A stretch of 6,277 nt of DNA, from NCBI GenBank assembly GCA_002409585.1, contig DHNP01000041.1:1-6277 (forward strand), in the 5' to 3' direction. The DNA is from Ruminococcaceae bacterium UBA5413. Its GTDB lineage: Bacteria; Bacillota; Clostridia; Oscillospirales; Acutalibacteraceae. Both the position numbers and the translations under genes were made by a program. Below are positions 1-4,795 of this stretch, piece by piece (position 1 is the stretch's first letter; each line of letters begins with the position of its first letter). A model generated the notes under the pieces. It was not told the DNA's origin. It was given only the letters and a program-made list of their open reading frames with translations, and did not search any database.

Positions 1-49
1 TATTACGAAAATTCCCGTCAGCTTAGAGCTGACGGGAATTTTCGTAATA
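1..49. terminator. Perfect 23-bp hairpin, probable bidirectional terminator
   Basis: Bases 1-23 and 27-49 are exact reverse complements around a 3-base loop (TAG, 24-26). The stem has a G+C-rich inner part and an AT-rich outer part with A4/T4 runs in both orientations, which suits intrinsic termination from either side. It lies 8 bases beyond the stop codon of the leftward NlpC/P60 gene and so most simply ends that transcript. It may also stop a convergent transcript entering from left of the window. The repeat could extend beyond base 1. The perfect structure is seen; the terminator role is inferred. Confidence 0.8.
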
Positions 50-57
50 AAAATCCG

Positions 58-966
58 TTATACGGATTTCGAAATTGCCTCAAGTGTTTCTTTATCGGCA
101 ATGCCGGTTACTTTAAGGTCCGCCATCTGCTGGAACTTGGCTACGGCGCTTTGGGTGATGCTGCCGTAGTAACCTGTGACCCTGTATGACATGCAGCCGA
201 TCTTTATGAGGTCGTTCTGCAGCTGCGCCACACTGTCGCCGCGCGCGCCGACCTGCAGCGTGCCGGATGACGATATGTCGGTACTGCCGTCGGATGAAGA
301 AACGCTGCCTGCCGTCATTGCGCCTGACGGCCCAAACGAATAAGACTGGCCGTCTATGGTTTTTGTAGTATTTACAACGTATTGGCCGTTTTCATAATAA
401 TATGTACTGCCGTTAAACTTGACAAAACCGTTGTCGGGGTAGCTAAGCTGCGGAAGTTTGACCCACTTTGTCCAGTGGTACTGGCCGCCGGCCGCCGCAC
501 CGAGCTTTACGTTCTGGCCGCTGCAGCGGTTGTCCACCGCCATATTGTTTCCTATGTACACGCCTACGTGGCCCGGGCTGTAAAGTATGAGGCCGTGGAT
601 ACGCGGGATAGATGAAGCACCGGAAATGCTGCCGCTTTCGGAAGCGGAGGCGAGCATTGAACTTGAGCTTGAGGGTACCGAGGCAAGGCTTGGGTTGGGG
701 TCGCTGCCGCTGCCCGTCCACCAAAAGTAAGACTTTATGAGGCCCGAACAGTCACTGTAGCGTACACCGCCGCGCAGCTGGCCGTAGCTGCCGTAGCTGT
801 ACTGCCACCCTTCGCTGTATGCTTTCAAAGCATGCTCGGCAAGCCCTGCACCCGTTTTGGATGAGGCGGCCTTCGCCGCTGAACCGCCGGAAAGCGATAT
901 GCCTAAAGATGAAACAGCAAGAGCAAAAATAACTCCCGCAACGAAAAATTTTATTTTCTTACCCAT
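58..966 (-). CDS. Secreted NlpC/P60 peptidoglycan hydrolase with cell-wall-binding repeat and C-terminal PG-binding domain
   Basis: The product is a 302-residue exported cell-wall hydrolase, probably cutting peptide stems (gamma-D-Glu-diamino acid bonds are typical of NlpC/P60 enzymes). Residues 1-33 form a signal peptide: a KK n-region, a hydrophobic core, and an AKA site with cleavage probably after Ala33. The NlpC/P60 domain spans about residues 42-178. The nucleophile is Cys73 in SDCSG, and His133 in GHVGVYIGN is the catalytic His; His164 in the YHWTKW stretch is the likely third residue. Residues about 179-220 contain NGSTYYYENGQ and IDGQSYSFGPSGAM, typical of choline/glucan-binding-type cell-wall repeats. 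A Ser-rich linker (about 221-235) leads to a PG_binding_1 domain (235-302). The start is supported by GGAGGAG six bases upstream (973-979). It has its own candidate promoter and a strong downstream hairpin, so it is probably monocistronic. Exact bond specificity cannot be read from sequence. Confidence 0.93.
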   Translation of the reverse strand: MGKKIKFFVAGVIFALAVSSLGISLSGGSAAKAASSKTGAGLAEHALKAYSEGWQYSYGSYGQLRGGVRYSDCSGLIKSYFWWTGSGSDPNPSLASVPSSSSSMLASASESGSISGASSIPRIHGLILYSPGHVGVYIGNNMAVDNRCSGQNVKLGAAAGGQYHWTKWVKLPQLSYPDNGFVKFNGSTYYYENGQYVVNTTKTIDGQSYSFGPSGAMTAGSVSSSDGSTDISSSGTLQVGARGDSVAQLQNDLIKIGCMSYRVTGYYGSITQSAVAKFQQMADLKVTGIADKETLEAISKSV

Positions 967-1012
967 TTCATTCTCCTCCGCCGCTGATTCAAAAGTTACA
1001 ATTTAGTAATAT

Positions 1013-1039
1013 ATTATCACATAGTTGTAACAAATGCAA
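1013..1039 (-). promoter_or_regulatory. Candidate promoter for the NlpC/P60 gene
   Basis: On the minus strand an extended -10 box reads TGTGATAAT (hexamer GATAAT at 1013-1018). A -35-like TTGCAT lies at 1034-1039. The spacer is 15 bases to GATAAT, or 17 if the overlapping TAATAT (1011-1016) is the real -10. Transcription would start around 1006 and give a leader of roughly 40 bases carrying the GGAGGAG site. The match is moderate, and the AT-rich setting makes chance resemblance possible. Confidence 0.45.
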
Positions 1040-1138
1040 CGGAGGACTGGCTAAATAGTGAATTTTCGTAACCTGACACAAAATATTATTGGCTAATATG
1101 GTTAATTGCTACAATAAATTAGTCAAATATATCATTTG

Positions 1139-1360
1139 TCAGTCGATAAAATCTGTATCATTTTTTTCGAGCCGCTCAACGGCGGTATCTATGCGCCTTT
1201 TTGCTTCGCATCCTGTGGCGGAGCCTATTGCAAATTCACGCAGCCGTTCCATCTGCCGCGCGTCGAGGCGGCTGAAATTTTCCATTGCTTTTTCATGCTG
1301 TGCAAGCGCCATTAAAAGCCCGATGGGCATATCTTCGGCGCCGCGGTTTCCGTTGTGCAT
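1139..1360 (-). CDS. Small helical protein of unknown function (MPIG...MALAQ type)
   Basis: The 73-residue product has no signal peptide or membrane segment. It is rich in charged residues and should fold as about three helices (roughly 14-31, 34-48 and 50-68). The stretch MPIGLLMALAQHEKAM at residues 11-26 resembles the N-terminus of short clostridial hypothetical proteins beginning MP(I/L)G..MALAQ. The rest loosely recalls the helical tail of YdeI/OmpD-associated proteins. Both comparisons are from memory and no function follows. The first ATG (1358-1360) has a GGGGGTG element five bases upstream that can pair with the anti-SD with one G-U wobble. The alternative start, Met11 (1328-1330), fits the remembered family start better but lacks a clear ribosome binding site. 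It lies downstream of murF on the same strand, beyond a terminator, so expression may depend on readthrough. Confidence 0.6.
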   Translation of the reverse strand: MHNGNRGAEDMPIGLLMALAQHEKAMENFSRLDARQMERLREFAIGSATGCEAKRRIDTAVERLEKNDTDFID

Positions 1361-1391
1361 AAAAACACCCCCGGTTTTATTATTCCGGGGG
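1361..1391 (-). terminator. Intrinsic terminator after murF, overlapping the small gene's ribosome binding site
   Basis: Read on the minus strand, CCCCCGG (1385-1391) pairs with CCGGGGG (1368-1374) across a 10-base AT-rich loop, followed by TG and five T residues (1361-1365). This is a classical G+C stem plus T-run, 46 bases after the murF stop. The T-run touches the ATG of the small downstream gene, and the 3' stem arm holds that gene's only SD-like element. A weaker four-pair stem (ACGC/GCGT) followed by TATATTTTTT lies just past the murF stop and could add to termination. Confidence 0.82.
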
Positions 1392-1437
1392 AGCGGGGAT
1401 TTATTACTGTATTAAAAAATATACGCCGCAGGCCGCG

Positions 1438-2820
1438 TCAGGAGTATGTTTCCTTTAACCATTTTACTATTTCGTCTGTATGCATGCCGCGGGAGCCTTT
1501 TACGAGGACGGTATCGCCGTGCCTGAGGAGATTTTTCAGGGCCGCTTCAGCTTCGGTGTTGCCGGCGGAAACGCCGCAGTGCATGCCTGGCAGCACGGAG
1601 CGCGCACCTCTGATGGTGTCAGCGGCGTAGTCACCTATGGCTATGACGCCGTCTATGCCCGCGCGCGCGGCGTATGCGCCCGCTTCGTAATGCGCCCTGC
1701 GCGACAGTCCGCCGAGTTCGAGCATGTCGGCGAGCACGGCTATGCGCCTGCCGCCCCTGAAGCCCGCGAGAACGTCGAGGCTGCCGTTAAGGGCGTCCGG
1801 GCTTGAGTTGTAAGAGTCGTCTATGACTGTTATGCCGTTTACGTCAAGCACCTGCTGTCGCATTGCAAGCGGTCTGTAAGAGGAGAGCACCGCAGCCGCT
1901 TTGCCGAGAGGCACGTTAAGGCGGCTGCAGACGGCCAAAGCCGCGAGCGCGTCTGAAATGTAATGCCTGCCGGGCACGGGGAGCGTGACGCTGACGCTGG
2001 CGCCGCCTTCAGGGATAAATTGAAATTTGGAGGAATTACTGCCTTCTTCTATATTAACGGCGCGGAAGGCGCTGTTTTCACACGTACCGTAATACACGGT
2101 GTCAAACGGCAGGCTACCCTTTAGCGCGGCGAGCATACTGTCGTCGCCGTTAAGGAATAAGGTCGAACTCCTGCCGAAAAAGTCCGTTATATGGAGTTTT
2201 TCCTTTAGTATGTTTTCTTTTGTTTTAAGCTGGCCTATATGTGAAAGGCCTATGTTTGTTATTACAGCAAAGTCCGGCCTTGCTATCCCGGCAAGGCGCC
2301 CCATTTCGCCGAAGTTGCTCATGCCCATTTCCATTACCGCGGCTTCATGCCGTGCCGAGAGCGTAAAGAGCGTGAGCGGAAGGCCGACCTGGCTGTTTAG
2401 GTTCCCCTGCGTTTTCATAACGTTAAGGCCGGACGACAGGGCAAGGGCAGTCATTTCACGCGTCGTTGTTTTGCCTGCGCTTCCTGTTACGCCTATAAAT
2501 GGTATATGGAAAGCCCGCCTGTAAGCCGCGGCGGTGTCCTGCAGAGCACGCAGTGTGTCTTTTACGAGGATTACGGCTTTTTCACCGTAAGCTTTTGACG
2601 GTTCCTGCGTGAAAGACGCGGCGGCGCCGGCTTTAAACACATCGGGTATGAACCTGTGGGCATCTGTTTTTTCGCCGACTATAGGCACGAACAGCGCGCC
2701 TTCTTTTATCCCGCGGCTGTCTGCCGAAACTGAGGTGACGGCGGCTTCAGGGTCGCCTGAAAGCAGCCTGCCGCCGCATGCCTCTGTTATAAAACGTACC
2801 GTCATTTCCATATGCTTCAC
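1438..2820 (-). CDS. murF: UDP-N-acetylmuramoyl-tripeptide--D-alanyl-D-alanine ligase (MurF)
   Basis: MurF adds D-Ala-D-Ala to the UDP-MurNAc-tripeptide with ATP, the last cytoplasmic step in building the pentapeptide precursor. The 460-residue length is normal for the family. The N-terminal Mur ligase domain (about 8-90) contains SADSRGIKEGALFV. The ATP-binding P-loop is TGSAGKTT (112-119). Further family motifs are EMGMSNFGEM (164-173), ITNIGLSHIG (187-196), NGDD (224-227), PGRHYISDALAA (283-294), DDSYNSSPDAL (334-344) and KGSRGMHTDEIV (441-452). The Asn usual in the PGRHN..NA motif is Tyr/Asp-substituted here (HYISDA), a modest variation. The proposed start is GTG at 2818-2820, sharing GTGA with the murE stop, with a weak GGAAAG element before it. 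ATG codons 4 and 6 are alternatives. It is second in the murE-murF operon and is followed by a terminator. Confidence 0.97.
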   Translation of the reverse strand: MKHMEMTVRFITEACGGRLLSGDPEAAVTSVSADSRGIKEGALFVPIVGEKTDAHRFIPDVFKAGAAASFTQEPSKAYGEKAVILVKDTLRALQDTAAAYRRAFHIPFIGVTGSAGKTTTREMTALALSSGLNVMKTQGNLNSQVGLPLTLFTLSARHEAAVMEMGMSNFGEMGRLAGIARPDFAVITNIGLSHIGQLKTKENILKEKLHITDFFGRSSTLFLNGDDSMLAALKGSLPFDTVYYGTCENSAFRAVNIEEGSNSSKFQFIPEGGASVSVTLPVPGRHYISDALAALAVCSRLNVPLGKAAAVLSSYRPLAMRQQVLDVNGITVIDDSYNSSPDALNGSLDVLAGFRGGRRIAVLADMLELGGLSRRAHYEAGAYAARAGIDGVIAIGDYAADTIRGARSVLPGMHCGVSAGNTEAEAALKNLLRHGDTVLVKGSRGMHTDEIVKWLKETYS

Positions 2821-4271
2821 AACTTTCCGTCTATTATGCCGCGGACGATTTCACGCTCGTCAAAATGGTATTTCACGCCGTTTATTTCCTGGTAATCTTC
2901 GTGGCCTTTGCCGGCGAGGACTATTATGTCGCCGCGCCCGGCATTTTCAATGCAGTATTTTATGGCCTGCCTGCGGTCGGGGATTACAACATACTTACCG
3001 TCCGTTTTTTTCATTCCAGTTAATATATCGTTTATTATATCGTTTACGTCTTCAAACCGCGAATTGTCGGCGGTTATGACCGACAGGTCGGCAAGGCGCC
3101 CGCTTACTTCGCCCATCTCGTAGCGCCTCGCCCGCGCGCGGTTGCCGCCGGCGCCGAACATGCAGACAAGGCGGGCCGGCCTGTACTCGCGCAGCGTGCG
3201 GAGTATGTTCTCCATGCTGAGGGCGTTGTGGGCGTAGTCTATGAGCAGGGTGTATTCGCCTGGTACTTTTACAGGCTCCACGCGCCCTTTGACCTTTACG
3301 TTTTTAAGCCCATCGGCTATGTTTTTTTCGCTTACCCCGAAATGCAGGCATACGGCCGCGGCGGCAAGCGCGTTATAAACGCTGAACCTGCCGGGTATGC
3401 AGACGTCTGCTTCAAAGCTGAGACTGCCTGCAAAGCGGAACTTTACCCCGAGGTACCCGGGCCTTGAGACAAGCTCTTCATTTTCGGCGCGCAGCCCGGC
3501 GCTTTGCGAAAAGCCGTATGTTTCTAATGAGCATGTATGGCCTGCCGTAACGCCGCGCCAGTTCTCATCGTCAATATTTATTATGCCAGTTCTGCACTGC
3601 CTGAAAAGCATGCTCTTGCACCGCATGTACTCTTCAATGCTTTTGTGCTCAAGGCCGCCTATGTGGTCAGGTGAAAAATTGGTGAAAAGGCCGTAGTCAA
3701 AAGTAAAACCTGAAACCCTGTGGTCTTTAAGCCCTATGGATGAAGCCTCTATGACGGCGGCTTTGCAGCCGCTGCCGGCCATCATGGCAAGGTAACGCTG
3801 TATGTCGTACGACTCCGGCGTTGTGTTTTCCGTTTTTATTACTTTATCGCCTATAACGGTGCCAATGGTACCTATAATGCCTGTTTTTATCCCGCCGGCT
3901 TCAAGTATGGAACGTATCATGTATGAAACGGTCGTTTTTCCCTTTGTGCCTGTAATGCCTATGACGCTCATTTTTTCGGCTGGGCTGCCGAACCATTTCG
4001 CTGAAACGGAAGCCATGGCAGCGCGCGTGTCGTTGACGGTCACAACGAGCGCGCCCGGCGCCTCAACGCCGTGTTCGGCCAGCACGGCGGCCGCGCCTGC
4101 CTTAGCGGCCTTTGCGGCAAACTTGTGGCTGTCTACCGAAGAACCTTTAAGGCATATGAAAAGGTATCCTTTTTTTACTTTGCGTGAGTCGTAAACCACT
4201 CCGCTTATTTCTATATCCGCGGGGCCGTCCGCCCTGTAATCCAAGCCTTCCAAAAGAGAAGTTAAAATCAT
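2817..4271 (-). CDS. murE: UDP-N-acetylmuramoyl-L-alanyl-D-glutamate--diamino acid ligase (MurE), probably meso-DAP-adding
   Basis: MurE adds the third, diamino residue to UDP-MurNAc-L-Ala-D-Glu in the cytoplasm, using ATP. From the chosen ATG (4269-4271) the protein is 484 residues, normal for the family. The N-terminal substrate domain contains VVYDSRKVKKGYLF (25-38). The P-loop is TGTKGKTT (107-114). NTTPES (149-154) and EASSIGLKDHRVSG (175-188) follow. FTNFSPDHIG (196-205) matches a clostridial subgroup I recall. Lys219 in RCKSMLF is the probable carbamylated lysine. The C-terminal domain has DYAHN (345-349), FGAGGNRARARR (372-383) and GKGHEDYQ (454-461). The amino-acid-selecting loop reads DNSR (402-405) rather than the usual DNPR; the conserved Asn and Arg, plus Gly454 and Glu458, favour meso-diaminopimelate, by inference. 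GGAGGA six bases upstream supports this start. It is first gene of the operon, with a promoter at 4351-4379. Confidence 0.96.
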   Translation of the reverse strand: MILTSLLEGLDYRADGPADIEISGVVYDSRKVKKGYLFICLKGSSVDSHKFAAKAAKAGAAAVLAEHGVEAPGALVVTVNDTRAAMASVSAKWFGSPAEKMSVIGITGTKGKTTVSYMIRSILEAGGIKTGIIGTIGTVIGDKVIKTENTTPESYDIQRYLAMMAGSGCKAAVIEASSIGLKDHRVSGFTFDYGLFTNFSPDHIGGLEHKSIEEYMRCKSMLFRQCRTGIINIDDENWRGVTAGHTCSLETYGFSQSAGLRAENEELVSRPGYLGVKFRFAGSLSFEADVCIPGRFSVYNALAAAAVCLHFGVSEKNIADGLKNVKVKGRVEPVKVPGEYTLLIDYAHNALSMENILRTLREYRPARLVCMFGAGGNRARARRYEMGEVSGRLADLSVITADNSRFEDVNDIINDILTGMKKTDGKYVVIPDRRQAIKYCIENAGRGDIIVLAGKGHEDYQEINGVKYHFDEREIVRGIIDGKL

Positions 4272-4277
4272 GCGTAT

Positions 4278-4283
4278 TCCTCC
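4278..4283 (-). promoter_or_regulatory. murE ribosome binding site that decides the start
   Basis: On the minus strand GGAGGA lies six bases before the ATG at 4269-4271. The reading frame stays open 47 codons further upstream to an ATG at 4410-4412, but that start has no such site and lies upstream of the predicted transcription start. The strong SD therefore fixes the shorter 484-residue MurE. Confidence 0.9.
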
Positions 4284-4343
4284 GCCGCCGTAATTTATAT
4301 TCAAGTAGGATGACAAGTATGGTAAATACAAAAAACAACAAAT

Positions 4344-4419
4344 CCAATTTATGATACAATACACACGGGGTAAAGTCAATCTTGCTTTTGGCGTATACTT
4401 TATTATATACATAAATTGG
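4344..4419. repeat. 10-bp inverted repeat flanking the murE promoter
   Basis: CCAATTTATG at 4344-4353 is the exact reverse complement of CATAAATTGG at 4410-4419, with 56 bases between. The left arm overlaps the predicted transcription start and the end of the -10 box of murE; the right arm is upstream of the -35. It could be a pair of operator sites, but one 10-bp match in about 500 AT-rich bases is not far above chance. Confidence 0.35.
4351..4379 (-). promoter_or_regulatory. Vegetative promoter of the murE-murF operon
   Basis: The minus strand shows a -35 box TTGACT (4374-4379), a 17-base spacer and a -10 box TATCAT (4351-4356), each matching five of six sigma-A consensus bases at ideal spacing. 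Transcription would start near 4344, giving a leader of about 73 bases that ends with GGAGGA before the murE ATG. It is the best housekeeping promoter in the window. A TATAAT on the same strand (4402-4407) lacks a convincing -35 and could be a secondary start. Confidence 0.75.
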
Positions 4420-4430
4420 CATATGTATTA

Positions 4431-4450
4431 GGGCAAAATGGGGCAAAATA
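4431..4450. repeat. Two tandem copies of a 10-bp GGGCAAAAT(G/A) unit
   Basis: GGGCAAAATG at 4431-4440 is followed directly by GGGCAAAATA at 4441-4450, identical in nine of ten positions. One helical turn of spacing puts both copies on the same DNA face, which would suit a binding protein upstream of the murE promoter. Two copies are too few to rule out slippage or chance. Confidence 0.5.
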
Positions 4451-4507
4451 AAAAACAATATTCAAAATAAGCAAAGATGGCATAATGTGTAAAAAGATAA
4501 CAAAAAC

Positions 4508-4552
4508 CATTACTAATTATTGTTTAGAGAATTATTGCGGACGTTAGTAATG
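4508..4552. repeat. 9-bp inverted repeat upstream of a rightward -10 box
   Basis: CATTACTAA at 4508-4516 is the exact reverse complement of TTAGTAATG at 4544-4552, separated by 27 bases. The right arm ends on the TG of the extended -10 box at 4552-4559. It could form a long-loop hairpin or be paired protein-binding half-sites. Chance occurrence in AT-rich DNA is possible. Confidence 0.4.
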
Positions 4553-4564
4553 CTATAATAGCAT
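4550..4564 (+). promoter_or_regulatory. Extended -10 promoter inside a 15-bp palindrome (distal promoter of the radical SAM gene)
   Basis: TGCTATAAT at 4551-4559 contains a perfect TATAAT hexamer (4554-4559) with the TG of an extended -10 (TGnTATAAT). No good -35 sits 16-18 bases upstream, which extended -10 promoters tolerate. The hexamer lies within the perfect inverted repeat ATGCTA-TAA-TAGCAT (4550-4564), so a repressor bound to the palindrome would block RNA polymerase. Transcription would start near 4566 and leave a leader of about 230 bases before the radical SAM start. Confidence 0.5.
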
Positions 4565-4565
4565 A

Positions 4566-4591
4566 TCGGTAATTTTAAGGCGAAATACCGA
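4566..4591 (+). other. Predicted RNA hairpin near the 5' end of the distal transcript
   Basis: TCGGTA (4566-4571) pairs with TACCGA (4586-4591); with A4572 bulged, TTT (4573-4575) pairs with AAA (4583-4585), closing a seven-base loop TAAGGCG. It begins about where transcription from the distal promoter would start, so it could stabilise the 5' end of that leader. No T-run follows, so it is not a terminator. I cannot match it to a known riboswitch. Confidence 0.4.
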
Positions 4592-4617
4592 AGATTGTGA
4601 TAATAGGCTGCGACTGT

Positions 4618-4647
4618 TACATTTTCCGACATTCCGGTGAAAATGTA
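4618..4647. repeat. 9-bp inverted repeat with 12-base centre, operator or leader hairpin
   Basis: TACATTTTC (4618-4626) and GAAAATGTA (4639-4647) are exact reverse complements. The centre contains CCG/CGG that can add an inner three-pair stem. No T-run follows, so it is not an intrinsic terminator. As DNA it is centred about 52 bases before the start expected from the proximal promoter, a plausible regulator position. As RNA it would be a hairpin in the transcript from the distal promoter. A tight 9-bp repeat like this is the least likely of the region's repeats to be accidental. Confidence 0.55.
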
Positions 4648-4649
4648 TA

Positions 4650-4678
4650 GATACAGTAAAACATAAAAATGGTATGAT
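4650..4678 (+). promoter_or_regulatory. Candidate proximal promoter of the radical SAM gene
   Basis: TATGAT at 4673-4678 is preceded by TGG (4670-4672), forming an extended -10 (TGnTATGAT). Seventeen bases further upstream GATACA (4650-4655) matches three of six -35 positions. Transcription would begin near 4685, giving a leader of about 110 bases. Confidence 0.45.
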
Positions 4679-4780
4679 GATATTGTTATTTGCCTGAAAC
4701 GGACACTGCAGATGCGTTTCATTTGTGAGTTATTTCATAAATATTATAAAACCAAACCGGGCAGTTTCATCTATAATGAA

Positions 4781-4786
4781 AAGGAG
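4781..4786 (+). promoter_or_regulatory. Ribosome binding site of the radical SAM gene, deciding its start
   Basis: AAGGAG lies nine bases before the ATG at 4796-4798. The frame is open 28 codons further upstream to an ATG at 4712, which has no SD and encodes unconvincing sequence, so the shorter 474-residue protein is preferred. Confidence 0.88.
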
Positions 4787-4795
4787 CGGAAACAA

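Larger units (their letters stand above)
4272..4795. other. Divergent regulatory intergenic region between murE and the radical SAM gene
   Basis: These 524 bases are strongly AT-rich compared with the flanking genes and contain no credible coding sequence. They hold the leftward murE promoter and ribosome binding site, two candidate rightward promoters, and several inverted repeats listed separately. Bases between about 4451 and 4507 are A-rich with nothing I can assign. Bases 4679-4780 are likewise plain leader before the rightward ribosome binding site. I could not match the leader to a known riboswitch or T-box. Confidence 0.8.

Noticed and set aside
232..243. RGDS motif in the NlpC/P60 protein (residues 242-245) as a host-cell adhesion signal
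   Set aside because: It sits at the normal G.RGD.V..LQ start of PG_binding_1 domains, where such residues are common.
1082..1099. AT-only hairpin (ATATTA/TAATAT) as a terminator after the small gene
   Set aside because: The six-pair stem has no G-C pair, and AT-rich DNA gives such stems by chance.
4272..4412. A 47-codon N-terminal extension of MurE from the ATG at 4410-4412
   Set aside because: It lacks a ribosome binding site, starts upstream of the predicted transcription start, makes MurE longer than usual, and the ATG at 4269-4271 has a strong GGAGGA.
4513..4722. A 69-codon leftward reading frame in the divergent region
   Set aside because: Composition is low-complexity AT-derived, there is no ribosome binding site, and it covers the rightward promoter elements.
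4772..4777. TATAAT just before the radical SAM ribosome binding site as a promoter
   Set aside because: Transcription would start at about 4784, inside the AAGGAG site, leaving a message without a complete ribosome binding site.
4712..4795. A 28-codon N-terminal extension of the radical SAM protein from the ATG at 4712
   Set aside because: No SD precedes it, while AAGGAG precedes the ATG at 4796.
4560..4795. A known riboswitch or T-box in the radical SAM leader
   Set aside because: I see hairpins but no T-box sequence, no conserved aptamer motif I recognise and no terminator switch before the gene.
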